NCBI GenBank assembly: GCA_009746045.1
Contig: RPFO01001185.1
Location: 1 to 25,706 of the forward strand
Direction of reading: 5' to 3'
Length of the DNA: 25,706 nt
Source of the DNA: Mesostigma viride
Lineage: Eukaryota > Streptophyta > Mesostigmatophyceae > Mesostigmatales > Mesostigmataceae
Position 1 is the first letter of the stretch. Every line of letters starts with the position of its first letter. A program made the position numbers and the translations under genes. The notes below the pieces were generated by a model. That model was not told the DNA's origin, did not search any database, and was given only the letters and a program-made list of their open reading frames with translations. Shown piece after piece: positions 1-11,349 of the stretch.

Positions 1-480
1 TGAAGTTACCGGGCGGTAAACTGACATGGTTTACAGACGGGACCAGTTCTGATTAACCGGGATGGGTTACTGGCCTGGTTACGGGACCGGTAACTGGCCC
101 GTAACCTGTACAAGTAACTGACCCGTAAACGGGCATGGTTACTGGCATGGTTACGGGTCCGGTATTTGGCATCAGCATAGGTTACGGGCCAGTCTCGGGC
201 ATGGCTACTGTCCTGGTTACGGGCCCGTAACCTGGCCAGTAACCATTACTAGTTACGGCGCCGTAAACGGTCCTGGTTATTGCCATGGTTACTGGTCCGG
301 TATTATGTACTGGGGCAGGTTACGGGCCTGGTTACTGGCCCGTAACCAGGCCAGTAACCACTACTAGTTACTGCCCCGTAAACAGGCCTGGTTACTGCCA
401 TGGTTATGGCCCAGTAACCAAACCCATAACTAGTTACCGTCTTGGGTATGGATCTCAAAATGCAGGATTTGATGTAGACA
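1..480. repeat. GTTAC/GTAAC motif array, left end
   Basis: About two dozen GTTAC or GTAAC pentamers lie within 480 bases, mostly as GGTTACTGG, GGTTACGGG, CCGTAACC and CCAGTAACC. Neighbouring motifs form imperfect hairpins, for example around 318-358. The open frames here (285-509, both strands) are by-products of the repeat. A related array occupies 25250-25574. Such arrays resemble the sub-terminal transposase-binding repeats of CACTA-type elements, but that role is inferred. Confidence 0.7.
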
Positions 481-527
481 GTCTCTAACAATTTATTATG
501 CACATACATATGATATTAAAATAATTT

Positions 528-654
528 ATTCATACACCCGTTTGCTCACCATAGTCACCAGCATCTTTGTTAAAACAATAAGTAGATGCATACAGACAGG
601 TAGCGGTTACAGAACCGCTATTAAGAACTCCTTAGGCATGGCTCGCGATTACCC
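528..654 (+). repeat. duplicated segment A, copy 1
   Basis: A 127-bp segment that recurs at 1103-1229 with no difference I could find by eye. It opens the first unit of a tandem duplication (A, middle, B). Confidence 0.85.
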
Positions 655-691
655 GCGCAGACCAGGCCACCAAAGAGGGTGGGTGGGTGGG

Positions 692-1107
692 ACAAGAAAA
701 AAGACCACAACAATGTCACTACGCCGCCAAAGTAGTCAAACTGCCCTAGCACGGGGCTGACATCAGCAACCGAGCTTAACTTAACACGCCAACCTGAGAA
801 TGTAGCGACACCTACCGTACCACAAAAACAACAACCAATCAAATACCCTTTCCGAAAGGTTCTAATTATCATTCAACAAACCGGTTCAACAAACCCGGCC
901 CTGTCAAACTTTAAGCATAAGATTGTTTCGAGATTGTAGCACAATAGGGCCACTGCCCCTACTAACAATTCCAGGTCGCCAGCCATTAGCCAAATCCGGT
1001 TACATCTGCCAAACCCGCCCGGTTCAGCCGACCATCCAGGCGGCTCCCGTGAGCGGCCTTATTCCCCGCCTCACTTCGAGAAACTCTTTTCAAAGAAATC
1101 CGATTCA
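692..1107 (+). repeat. duplicated segment B, copy 1
   Basis: A 416-bp segment that recurs at 2108-2523 with no difference found by eye. In this first unit only 37 bp (655-691) separate A from B; in the second unit they are 878 bp apart. No coding function is recognisable. Confidence 0.85.
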
Positions 1108-1229
1108 TACACCCGTTTGCTCACCATAGTCACCAGCATCTTTGTTAAAACAATAAGTAGATGCATACAGACAGGTAGCGGTTACAGAACCGCTATTAAG
1201 AACTCCTTAGGCATGGCTCGCGATTACCC
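1103..1229 (+). repeat. duplicated segment A, copy 2
   Basis: Second copy of the 127-bp segment at 528. It overlaps the last five bases of B copy 1, so the two units abut directly. Confidence 0.85.
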
Positions 1230-2107
1230 AACCTCCCCTTCCTGGCCCTCCGGTCCGCTAAAGAAGCACCATTTCCTTTCCCGTCAAAAGCTGTCCTGTC
1301 GCGATGGGCGCTCTCCGTTGCCAGAAAACAGATTTAATTCCCAGCGACTGTGAATGCACAAAAATTCATGCACTGTCGATCGACACAGCTCGCATTTTTG
1401 ACCCCACTCGGGGGCCCCCGCTGACCTCGTTGCCGACCTCTTCTCTGGTCCGCTAAGGGGTGCTGTCGCGGAACACAAAGTCAAAACAAAAGCTGCTGAC
1501 TGGCGCCGCTGATTCCAGCCGACGCCCAGTTTACAACTTTTTTGAAGAGCAACCAACCTAGTGCCGAGCACATAAACACTCCTTCCGTACAAAAAAGTGG
1601 AAATACCACTGATTACGAAATCAAGTTGGTTTTCAGCCCTTGCCTCCTGCGCCGAGGCTCCGTGTCCCACAACGGTGACTTAAATTTTTTACCCCCCCGA
1701 GCCGCGGCGGCCCTCAAGCCAAGCCCAACCCGGAATGCAAGCATTTCCAGGTACGAGACAACTCAAAGGCAGGCCAGCCTGCCGACAGCCCAACCCGAGG
1801 CGCAAGCATCCCCAGGTACGGAACCATCAAGCAAGCTAGCCCTTGCCCAACCCGGCCAGCTGGCCGTTTCTTTCAAACAAACCAGCAATAATGCATCAGC
1901 CCCCGCTTCGCATTTAAACCCCGATCACCCGGACATTAATTCCGGGCCAGTGGCAGCCATGAATCCCAACCGCCTTAAGCAGCCAGGGATCACGGATGCC
2001 GGAAATTTGGTTAACAAATTTTAGCCCCGCACCCATGCTGAGCGCAAGGCTGGTGAGGCACTTCTTGTACCGCCATAGCCTCAGCCGTCGGCGCTCAGCC
2101 AACGTTT
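1230..2107. other. single-copy middle of the second duplicated unit
   Basis: This sequence between A copy 2 and B copy 2 is missing from the first unit. A plus-strand frame at 1542-2024 (160 codons) is open but has biased composition (Pro, Ser, Ala, Asn), no recognisable domain, and a small internal repeat around AACCCGGAATGCAAGCAT (about 1730-1825). I do not call it a gene. Confidence 0.5.
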
Positions 2108-2523
2108 ACAAGAAAAAAGACCACAACAATGTCACTACGCCGCCAAAGTAGTCAAACTGCCCTAGCACGGGGCTGACATCAGCAACCGAGCTTAACTTAA
2201 CACGCCAACCTGAGAATGTAGCGACACCTACCGTACCACAAAAACAACAACCAATCAAATACCCTTTCCGAAAGGTTCTAATTATCATTCAACAAACCGG
2301 TTCAACAAACCCGGCCCTGTCAAACTTTAAGCATAAGATTGTTTCGAGATTGTAGCACAATAGGGCCACTGCCCCTACTAACAATTCCAGGTCGCCAGCC
2401 ATTAGCCAAATCCGGTTACATCTGCCAAACCCGCCCGGTTCAGCCGACCATCCAGGCGGCTCCCGTGAGCGGCCTTATTCCCCGCCTCACTTCGAGAAAC
2501 TCTTTTCAAAGAAATCCGATTCA
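2108..2523 (+). repeat. duplicated segment B, copy 2
   Basis: Second copy of the 416-bp segment at 692-1107. The lack of visible differences suggests a recent duplication or gene conversion. It ends about 275 bp from the stop of the minus-strand gene. Confidence 0.85.
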
Positions 2524-2798
2524 GAGAACCATAAGTGTAAGTGTAAAAGACAAGGTGCGGCCCACCATGATAAAACACATAGCATCATTGGCTCACATCA
2601 GAAAAACACAGAGTATTCAAAGGCAGTATCATCATCAATGTCTTCAAGGTCCTGCCATAATACAAGGTTCCACCTAGCGTAACATTACCAGCTGGTGGTA
2701 AGCCTGGACTTGGGGTCCAGCCAAGGCATGGCCTGATGCCATTGTATACCGTGCACAAGTTGTGGATAGTCATTATTGTCTTCCGCTAATGCCATTTA

Positions 2799-4365
2799 TC
2801 AGCACTCGTCCAGTGCTTCCTCCTCAATGAGGTCGTCCAGGTCTGCATCGAACTTGGCTGCGTCAGCGGTGGTCAGAAACTTCCTCGCCACGAGGCCGCT
2901 AGCTGATTTGGCCCTCATGTCAGCCTCAGCTTCCCACACGGAGTCTACCACAAGGCCGACATGGTCAATCAGGACCTTTCGCTGCTTCATCGTGTCCACG
3001 TTCCAGTGCTTGAACTTGCGAAGGAGGAACTGCGCATTGACACCACGAGCAAGTCCAATTGCAAGCGTACACACATACATGACAGTGAGCAAGTGTAGAA
3101 TGTAATGCATACGACATCATGGATATATAATGCATGATGTTGCAAAGGGCACAAGGAAGAACAGCAAGGCTTTACCATATCGTTTTTAGACCACACGTTC
3201 CTCGACAGGCCACCACCCATTAAACCTAGTTGAGCATTAAAGTGACCCCATAAGTCATACACTTACGTCATACACCAGGCGTTTACGCCCCTTGGAGCGG
3301 ATGTCGCCGGGTGGCGCTGCCGCCGCCTCAACGTACTTCTTGTTGTCTAGCGTCATCTTTCGAATCTGCTTCTTGGCATTGGACCTCCCCGATGTCAGGT
3401 GGCATCGCATCGCCGATGCTGCGTGCTTGGCGGCGGCCTCCCTCCTGCCCGCTGGCATGTACTTGTTCTGGATGGCCACGTCCGCCACGATGGCAACATA
3501 CTTCTTCCACAGCCCCCCGTCATCCTCCTGGTCCATGGCCTCAGGGGTGAGAAAGTGGCCATCCATGTCGTCAAACGCAGCCTGGATCTCCTTCTTTTTC
3601 CACTGCGAGACCCAAACAAAACACACAACCAGAATTGCAACGACACACGTGACAAGTACTGTTGATTGCATTTGCATTTCGTAGATCATAATCACCCCAA
3701 ACAACTCCAAGGAGAACCATACGGAATGCAAACGACGCGTAGAAAAATCGCATGATGCACTTTAAAGGGTTCCCCTAATACAGCAGAGGGGTTTACCCAT
3801 TCGAAGACTGGAACGAAGCCAGCGTCGATCGAGCCGCGAGCGTCGCTCGCCGGGCTCCCCTCAGGACCTGAGGCACTGGAAAGCCGGGTCGGCTGCGTGG
3901 GCGTGGCCTCCTGCGACCGGGGCTGCCGACCCTGGTCCAGTAACTGTTGAAGCATCTCATACATCTTGTCGGTCATTTCTTTCTGCTTCGCCATGTCGCT
4001 CTTGAGTTGGCGGACGTCCGCGGCTGTCCCGCTAGGGTCCAGCCTGCTACGAGTAGCGCCCCCGCTGCCTGCCTCAGCTTTCCTAGTCTTCCCCTTGCTG
4101 CCCGAGCCCTTGTCCTGCCTACCCTTCTGAGGCGTGGTGTCCAACTCATCGTCGTCATAGTCGTCGTCCTGGTCGTCCTCGTCGTCGGAGGTTTGTAAGT
4201 CCTCCTCCGACTCCAGGTTCTCCGCCTCCTGCTTCCCCCAGTGGTCGTTTTTTCCACGTCGGCCCGCCTGGCCTTCTTTCTCGCTGTGGCATCGCGTGCC
4301 GAGACCATGCCCTTTGTTGTGGCTGCACCCTTTGCGGCCGCCATGTCATTCCGGCGCTTTCCCAT
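2799..4365 (-). CDS. three-exon gene for a charged coiled-coil-like protein, function unknown
   Basis: I read three exons, all joined in phase 0: 4365-3797 (donor GTAAAC), 3602-3267 (acceptor CTCGCAG, donor GTAAGT) and 3029-2799 (acceptor GCGCAG, stop TGA). The first ATG after the upstream sequence gives a basic start, MGKRRNDM, followed by a basic stretch (TARKKARRAD) that could be a nuclear signal. Next come a very acidic stretch and a Lys/Met/Gln-rich segment likely to form a coiled coil. Exon 2 is a mixed-charge helical region (WKKKEIQAAFDDMDGHF). Exon 3 ends in an acidic tail (DLDDLIEEEALDEC). In exon 1 the frame must change near 4252: the run of six A there puts the basic start and the acidic stretch in different frames, and a seventh A would join them. 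I recognise no family. It lies just outside the inner transposon and may be an accessory protein of another element. Confidence 0.6.
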
Positions 4366-4558
4366 ATTCACTTCCGCTGCTTTGTTGCGTTCTGCACTGG
4401 TGCTGCGTTCTGGGCACTGGTGAGGCTTTCAAGCGTGCGCTCGTGCAAAATGTAACGCAGCGGTATGGTCTGGCGCGTTCGGAAATTCAAAAATCAAGGC
4501 GACGCGTCGGCCCCGGTCCACGTGGCTCACTCGCAGAGGAGCTGCTTCGGGCAGTCGT

Positions 4559-4890
4559 CATGAGTCGAGTACATAGCGGAGTGCTGCTGCATTGGAGACA
4601 CTATGTACTCTTGGAGTACATAGTGTGCCACCCTATGTACTCTTGGAGTACATAGTGTGGAGTAAATAGTCACTCCTTCCTATGTAATACGGGCGTGTCT
4701 CACCGCGTCGGCAGTCCCCTATTCGGAAATCCCGGATCATATGTACTCCGGACTATGTACTCTTGGAGTACATAGTCACTCCAGACTATGTACTCTTGGA
4801 GTACATAGTCCGGAGTACATAGTCACTCCTTCCTATGTAATACGGGCGTGTCTCACCGCGTCATGACTCGAGTACATAGCTTAGTGTGGA
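4559..4890 (-). repeat. left palindromic sub-terminal repeat cluster of the inner transposon
   Basis: Repeated hairpins of the form CTATGTACTC-TTG-GAGTACATAG (11-bp arms, 3-base loop) alternate with a ~70-bp spacer that contains ACACGCCCGTATTACATAGG on the opposite strand. The cluster is the inverted, shorter counterpart of the array at 12999-13764, with about one and a half units against about four and a half. The terminal CACTATG motif begins at 4599. Confidence 0.9.
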
Positions 4891-4993
4891 GTAGATAGTC
4901 CTAATAATCCCTGCCACTTGGAGAATAGCAATTGAAGGTCCTGTGCTCACGTGACACCAACTTCATTATATCACAGTAGGTTAGGGCTTATAT

Positions 4994-5000
4994 TATATAA
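4994..5000 (+). promoter_or_regulatory. possible TATA box for the transposase gene
   Basis: TATATAA lies just inside the left repeat cluster and about 355 bp before the first ATG of the transposase. A 5' UTR or first exon would lie between. Position and motif are the only evidence. Confidence 0.25.
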
Positions 5001-5017
5001 ACGTCATTACCGTGGTT

Positions 5018-5095
5018 CGTGAAGTGGCGGCGGCACAGCGCAAAACTTGGCCAGGCCGTGAAGTGGCGGCGGCACAGCGCAAAACTTGGCCAGGC
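5018..5095 (+). repeat. 39-bp perfect tandem duplication
   Basis: Two adjacent identical 39-bp units, beginning CGTGAAGTGGCGGCGGCACA, lie between the repeat cluster and the transposase. The unit length keeps the surrounding frame open (13 residues twice). It could be leader sequence or a transposase-binding site. Confidence 0.9.
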
Positions 5096-5353
5096 CGAAT
5101 GCATGGAATTAATGTTTGTTCGCCTTGTTGAATTACCGTTCATTGCCCAATTAACGCAGGCAAGAAGAACTACACGCTGGATACTAGGATACTCAAGGGA
5201 GTGGAGGACCCTCGGCACAGGAACTCAAACAGTGGCTTTAGCTGCATGGCTGGTCGTCGGTGTCTTTGAGCCTTATGATGAAAGGCACGGACGACCCTCC
5301 ACCGGGACGGTTTCAGGGTGCCTAATTATTCCCGTCGAAGGAAGCGATTACAA

Positions 5354-8300
5354 ATGCCGCACCGGTATCTCTTCAGCAAGAAAAAAAGGCGTCAAGACAT
5401 CGCCGTGGCTCACACCGTCATTGGCATCAACAACTGCGATGAGGACGTTGAGGACGAGTTGGTGGATAACGCTGCACTTGACGATGATGTTGACGCTGGG
5501 AGGGCTCTGTCGCGCGACGCTGGGTCAGATGAAGTGGATGCAACTGAATCAGGGGATGGAGGCGACGGCGGGAATAGTGCTGACTCCGTTGAGGAGCCCG
5601 CCGTGCAACGGAGACTTAGCCATTGTCCAGGGGGGAAAATAGACGGGCGCATGACGGTGGCAGCTCCTGATCCATGCTCAGTGCCTTCGGCCCCAACAGA
5701 CGGCCAGGGAAATGAGACTGGGTACGGGATCTTTCGGTCGCACTCGGAGTTTCTGGAGTTTGCATACCATAAGCGAATCGATTCTCGGACTGACGAAGGC
5801 GTGCTGTGCAGAACTGCCATGAGACAAGACCCCAAGTACCGATCGGAAGATGCCGACCGGCTCACGCTCCCTGTGGTCAGGAAGGTGGAAAAGGAGCTCC
5901 CAACGCACCATGTCACGCGAATTGAACTCCCTAACGGCTCTGTCGCCCACACGTGCAGCATCAAGACCCGGCTTCAACATCTGCTACGCCAGCACAATGT
6001 CACGCGCCACCTGCATGTGCGGCCCGAGGTGCTTGCGGATGGCCGGCGCACAGGTTTCCACATGAGTACCTTCTTCCACGACCATCCTCTGTGCCGCCTT
6101 CGTGGGATAGCGCTATCCGGCCAGACGTTCACGGTCGGTGACTTCCTCGAGGTCTCGGTGACTGAGGACGGTGTGAACAAAGGCAAGCCTTATGGGGCCC
6201 CGGTGAGGCTGACCGGCGTCCTGTACCAGCGTGACGACAAGCTCTCGGATTCTGTCAAGGTGCTCTTCGAGGTGCAGTACTTGTATGCCAACAAGTGGCG
6301 ACACACGCACCTGAAAAGGGGAAGCCCCGGGTTTCATGAGAAGGAGCTATTTGCATGCAACTGGACGGAATTGGTGGAGGCAGGGACCTACAAGCGCCAT
6401 ATCAGGGTTCACTCTGAAGAAGACTTCGCGGAAATGGAGCAAGAGGGCACAGTTGGGAAACACGACTACTTCTTGTCACGGACATACGGAGTCACGACCG
6501 GGGGCATCGTGGAAACAGATGCTGATGGGAATGATCTAAGGGATCCCCATGGCCACCCTTTGATGCAGCCCATAGGTGATTTCAGGGACTGGCAGAAGGG
6601 CCCCCTCCGCAAGTGTCAGGCCCGCCCGCGGCTGGGCTTGCCCGTCGTTGTGATCCCAATCGTGCTTTGGATGGATAGCTTCAAGATCACTGACAATACG
6701 GATGCCGATGTGGTGTCGTATCAGTTCAGGATCCTAACGCTGGATCGATCGGCTGCCCGCAATCACGTGGTCACGCTGAGGCCAAAGCATGTGGATGCGG
6801 ATGCCTTCAACAAGTGGCTGCTGGATAACGAGATCCGCCCACTGCAGCAAGGGGTGGCCATGGAAATGGCAGACCCTCTGACCGGTGTTGTGTCGTGGAT
6901 GGAGGTCAGAGTACCCTTTTTTTGGCTGCTAGATTCCGGGGCGCGGTTTGCAGAGATGGGGCTCATGGCGTCTGGCAGCAATCATGGCTGCGGCTTTTGT
7001 ACTCTCCACTCCGAGTTCTGGGGGCACACCGAAGTGGTGCTTGAGCTGCGTACGGAGGAGGGCCACCGAGCTGTGTGCGCAACCATGGAGCGTGAGGGAC
7101 TGACGGCTCGTGAGAAGTAAGTTAACCCTACATGAACTCCATGCTATATAACACAATTGGTCTGGTAGCACCCCACGTTGCATCTACCAGTCTTATGTAG
7201 ACCCATTCACACCGCACCATGCATGCATGGCGGATGGTACCCAGGTCCAGCGGGAGGAAAGCAACGCCGCCCTGTGTGCAGTCATCAATTGTGTGTGTGG
7301 CAGCAACAAGGTCTGACCGTGCACAGATGGTCTGTAGCATAAGGTCTGCCGTGGTGGTTCGGATATCTGCCAAGCTTTCGTAGACCATTCCACAAGGTCT
7401 GCATGCTTTGACGTATCCCGATTGTGAAACTTTGTGCCTTCCATCCCACACATTGCGTTTTCCAGGGCCAAGCTCGCGAAGGAGGCGGAGGCGGAGCACG
7501 GTATTAAGCACAGCCGTCCCTCCGTATGGCAGGGTCTCAGGCACTGGGACAGGTTTCGACGGTTTCCCATTGAGATCTTTCACTTGCTGTGCTTGGGGAT
7601 CATCAAAACCGTCTTCATTTTCATCTGCACCCGGCTCCTGAAATCCGATGAGATCCGGGAATGTGATGCATATGCGAGAGCGTGGCCCACCACCAGCGGA
7701 AGGGCCGCATTGCCCAAGAACCCGTTCACCCGATACCCTTTCTTCAAGGCCATGCAGTTCCTGCAGTGCCTGCCGATGGTACCACATGCCATGGAATGGA
7801 TTCTTCGAGTGCGGGAGTCTGCCAAAGAACCTAACGCACGGCCTCCCCAGCGCGTTCGAGGCACTGCTCAAATGGTGCGGGACCTTTGCGTGGTAAGACC
7901 TTGCCAACCTAACATTCCCCGTATGCTACATCATGTGCACTTGCATAGACATGTCACTTCATGATGTGTGAGCTGTTTTAGGTTTTTATCTACAAGCCCC
8001 ATGAGTCAAAATATATATTATAATCGCATTGTAAACGTGACTGGCTGGAAACGTGCTTTCAATGTAATGCTGCTCATGTTTGCTTTCATCGCAGTGGACG
8101 GAGATGGTACTGAGCGAGTACACTTCCCCGACGCATGCTGACAATGCCGACAAGGTGTATCGCGAGTTCCTGAAACGTTTCAATGCCCTATGGCCTCGTG
8201 GAAAGTACGCCAATGCTGGCGTGGTTGCACAGAGGGGGAAGACTGCAAACGAGCGAGGCCACAACGCTGCCACAGCCAACTGTCATATGGGGCTCCATGT

Positions 8301-9826
8301 GGCGCACCAGACCAAGGACGTGGGCAGGCTCTGGGATATGGACGGCCATGCGTTTGAGAGGGATCACGGCATGATTGGGGACCTGATGAGAAGCGTCAAC
8401 GCCCGCCATATCCTAGATGCTGACAAATGGTTGCTGCTGAAATGTAAGGATTATTACCAGCCTGCTGCTATTTTCATGTGCAACGCAAGCTTCCAGCCGA
8501 GTTAGTACCGTGGACATGTACATGCATAAGGGCCGGGCTGTGCTTAGGGTTTAAAATAGTTAGGGTTTGGGGTTGGGATGTGTGATTTTGGATGTCAGAA
8601 TGGCCCCCGTGGCCCACCTCTATCGGGTGTGTTCCAGGGCATACATGCAAGGTGGCGATCCCAAACCTGGCCCATGACAGCCCACCCTGTAGACGTTATG
8701 CATATTGTAAGGCACCATGAGGAGGTTACGAGGTGAGTGTCCTGGGGCAACGTGCACTAAGTTCAGGAATCAATGAGCCTAGCTCACTGCATGTACTGTT
8801 TGCAAGGATTGATACATCGCCCCGTTCACCATGCATCGCTGTTTTCGCAGGGGAGAGGCAGCACGCGTTGGATAATATACTCAAGGGGCTCGAGGACCCA
8901 GAGAAGTTCTTGACTCCACAGGCGCGTGAAGCACTGCTATCAAGCCCAGCTGCCAAGTACTTGTTCAAGAGTGGAGGTGTGCATGAGGACTGGCTCTCCG
9001 GCCAAAGCGGCACGGCTACACTGGGGGTGGCATTGGCGGACGGGGCTGCGTACCCTACAGTTGAACACACCGAGGGACGTGCTGGGGGACGGGTAAGGAC
9101 ATGTTTTGGCGGCATCCCCAAGCTTCTGATCCGCAGCACACGCAACGGTACTGATGGGGTCATCGAGTGGGAGCACGTGCAGCATGGTTTGACGCCGGCT
9201 ATTGTCTTGCATCGCTTCAAGGAGTATTTTCCCGAGGCGGCGGAGACGTGGAATGAGTTGAAGACCCGGGTGTGCGGCTATGGCGCAAGGCAGTCACATA
9301 CAAGGCGACCGTGGCGGTGGGGCATACTTATGCTTACAGGCCGCAGGACTACAGAGTCGGTGCCGCGGAGGATCCGCGTCGGTACGTGCTTGCTGATGAC
9401 GCTGGAGAGCATTGGATATGTGAAGTCACAGCTGTAGTGTCAGTGGAAGGGAATGATGGCAAATCCTATTTGTGGATCGTGCCCACGTGGTACGAAGAAC
9501 TGGGCAAGTTTAGCAGACGCCAGCAGCTGCCCTTGTTCGAGAAGGCTGCCGAACCGGTAGCCGGTGAACTCTTCCCTATTTATCGTGTCACGGCTGCTGT
9601 GACGATGGTCCACCAATGCAACGGGACTGTCCACGACCCCAGGTGCACCACATCTGCAATCCCCATGAGAAAGGGGGATCGCAAGAAGGAAGGAAACAGG
9701 GAACTGATCCATAACGCAGGGAACCGGGTGTACGGCCTTGATGACTGTGACCGGGACACGCCTCCTTTCTTCAAGTCTCGTCGTCAACAGGGTCTGCTGG
9801 TTCGTCATGGTGGCTACAAGATGTGA
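5354..9826 (+). CDS. DDE-type transposase, CACTA/Plavaka-like, four exons, frameshifted
   Basis: Exons: 5354 (first ATG)-7116, 7466-7892, 8095-8443 and 8851-9826. Introns begin GTAAGT, GTAAGA and GTAAGG, end in CAG, and the phases (2, 0, 1) join exactly. The coding exon may start earlier: a CAG acceptor sits at 5314-5316. The N-terminus is basic, then acidic. The catalytic core seems to start at WMDSF (Asp codon 6674). A second Asp lies in LLDSGARFAEMG (6932), followed by GSNHGCGFCT with a CxxC pair. Exon 2 has FPIEIFHLLCLGIIK, which resembles the D-LH-GV-K block of CACTA/Plavaka enzymes. Exon 3 has CHMGLHVAHQTKDVGRLW and HAFERDHG, the H--H and Glu region. Exon 4 ends in a part resembling a BAH domain (HTYAYRPQDY, WIVPTWYEELG, GELFPIYR). 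The frame breaks at 9270-9274, where an extra GT separates LKTRV from RLWRKAV. Family assignment rests on motif order, not on alignment. Confidence 0.72.
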
Positions 9827-9888
9827 TGTAAGAACTTGCATGACATGCAGGCGAGGACAAGTCATGTGGATTGTTTCTTCACTTACAG

Positions 9889-10077
9889 GCAGCCGACCTA
9901 GTGGTCCCAGCCCTGGTTGAACAACACATTTCCTCCCTCGCTCTTGCTTGGACTGCCATGCAGGACAGGATGAGGTGGCAGACCATTGTCCAGGCCCACA
10001 CGTCAGCGCCCGTGGGCAAGCCCCCCCACCCCACCCCAGGAGGAAGTGGCGCTTTGCTGATGTTGAGTGAGCCCTGA
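9889..10077 (+). CDS. possible extra 3' exon after the transposase
   Basis: A CAG acceptor (TTCACTTACAG) precedes an open stretch starting AADLVVPALVEQHISSLALA and ending at TGA 10075-10077. A GTAAGA donor follows the transposase stop by one base (9828), so the joined message would already have ended. The stretch may be an exon of an alternative transcript, or the tail of the true frame if another indel is hidden upstream. Confidence 0.3.
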   Translation, partial: AADLVVPALVEQHISSLALAWTAMQDRMRWQTIVQAHTSAPVGKPPHPTPGGSGALLMLSEP

Positions 10078-10599
10078 TTTTTTAGATTAGCTTAGAGTTA
10101 GCTTAGTTAGGTTTCGTGGCTTCGCTCACGCCCACCCATCAGCATGCTAGCGAATACGTGCTACATGATGTCCCAACGGAGTCATATTCTAATTTAATGC
10201 AATTTACTGCCAGCACATGCTGTCCACAAGATCTCGTGATAATCCGGACCAATAAGTTGTGTGGGTGCAATAAGACCCATGTGAGCATATGATACTAAGG
10301 AGCGTGGGCAAGTGTTCTGATAATAGCCAGGACGTACATGCATGCACTGATTTACGAAAGTGACCCAATTAATTAATGAATTAATTAAACTCGTGCTCCC
10401 GTTGGGCCGGGAGTCACGGAGCATTAACCCCAAGGTGTGGATGGAGGGATGGGTGCACGCAATCCTATACCGGTGTAAGCTATCTATACAGGCAGGCCGA
10501 CGCAAACAGTCGTATGGTATATCTATGGTGCTGGCGACCCTAGCGATCTAATTGTCTAGCATGCCTCCCATGTTTGCAAACACGCTCCTTCCCCAATGC
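10078..10599. other. gene-free stretch
   Basis: I see no coding or RNA gene. There is an AT-rich palindromic patch (AATTAATTAATGAATTAATTAA-like, about 10367-10388). Just after it, CGTTGGGCCGGGAGTCACGG resembles sequence at about 15122, which suggests a dispersed repeat. Confidence 0.5.
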
Positions 10600-10855
10600 A
10601 GCTAGGGGGGGGTAAGTCCTTGATGACCTGGGCCCTCTTGGCCTTGTCCTGACTTACTCAATATCTCTGGCTTGGCCAGCATACCATTGACAATGAATGG
10701 AGCCTTAAGATGTTGCAGCCAGTTGGAAATCACCAACTGCCACAACGCCAGAAACTTGTGAACATTGCCAAAGTGCATTCAGCTAGCTCAATGCATGGCA
10801 TGGGGTAGAAGTTGGCAAGGTTGGCGGTGAGGGTCCACGTCTTGGCCCTGCACGT
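10600..10855 (-). pseudogene. possible decayed coding fragment
   Basis: On the minus strand two frames read protein-like and would join after a small shift near 10740: one has LANFYPMPCIELAECTLAMF, the other WQLVISNWLQHLKAPFIVNG. A GTAAGT-type site follows. I recognise no family and it is too short to be sure. Confidence 0.25.
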
Positions 10856-10984
10856 AAGAACAGGGAGGCAGTGATACAAGGTAGGGTGCTAGCTCCCTCG
10901 TTGTACGTGTACATGGATGAATTATATAAAAAAAAAATAACTTATGTGTCTCGCCCCTGCCATGAACGTGTGATTAATTAATTA

Positions 10985-11088
10985 GTAACATAACTCCGCT
11001 GGGAGAATATGTACCCCATAGCCCTGAGAAGGGGCATATGGCTTTTAATACACTCTGGGCTACTTCCTGCAGGTGGGGGAATGTAAAC
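10985..11088 (+). repeat. dispersed repeat P2, copy a
   Basis: About 105 bp with landmarks GTAACATAACTC, GGGGCATATGG and GGGCTACTTCCTGCA. Diverged copies lie at 15813-15920 and 16226-16330. All three are preceded by a short AT-rich tandem motif. This copy lies inside the inner transposon. Confidence 0.75.
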
Positions 11089-11159
11089 TGCCACCTACTC
11101 GGGCACACACCACATGCACGAGTAGCATATGTCCTTCCACTTAAGATGAATATGGGGTA

Positions 11160-11345
11160 ATCATACTGTACAGATGTAAGCAATCTTTCTACACACCTCA
11201 TGGAGAAGTGGGTCTGTTGACTTGCGGACAAAGCACTTGGGCGACCTCCTGAACAGATCGTCCACCATGACGAAGAAAGCATAAACATCGTGCCCTGGCT
11301 GAGCTTGTAGCGTTCCCCTCAAGGCCTTTGCACTTGGGATGCAAC
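11160..11345 (-). pseudogene. decayed duplicate of the kinase C-terminal region
   Basis: This stretch repeats, with substitutions, the last part of the kinase gene about 275 bp away (11446-11622). On the minus strand it still reads an open segment containing SAKALRGTLQAQPGHDVYAF and VDDLFRRSPKCFVRKSTDPL, equivalent to kinase residues of about 382-430. It then runs into a stop near 11165. It has no catalytic motifs of its own. It looks like a tandem duplication that left a tail fragment downstream of the gene. Confidence 0.75.
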
Positions 11346-11349
11346 ACGG

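Noticed and set aside
285-509. Overlapping frames rich in Gly, Tyr, Pro and Val on both strands
   Set aside because: By-products of the GTTAC motif array.
5019-5642. Alternative long frame at the transposase 5' end
   Set aside because: It starts in the 39-bp duplication and overlaps the transposase N-terminus in another frame. It has no domain, although its first part could be a leader exon.
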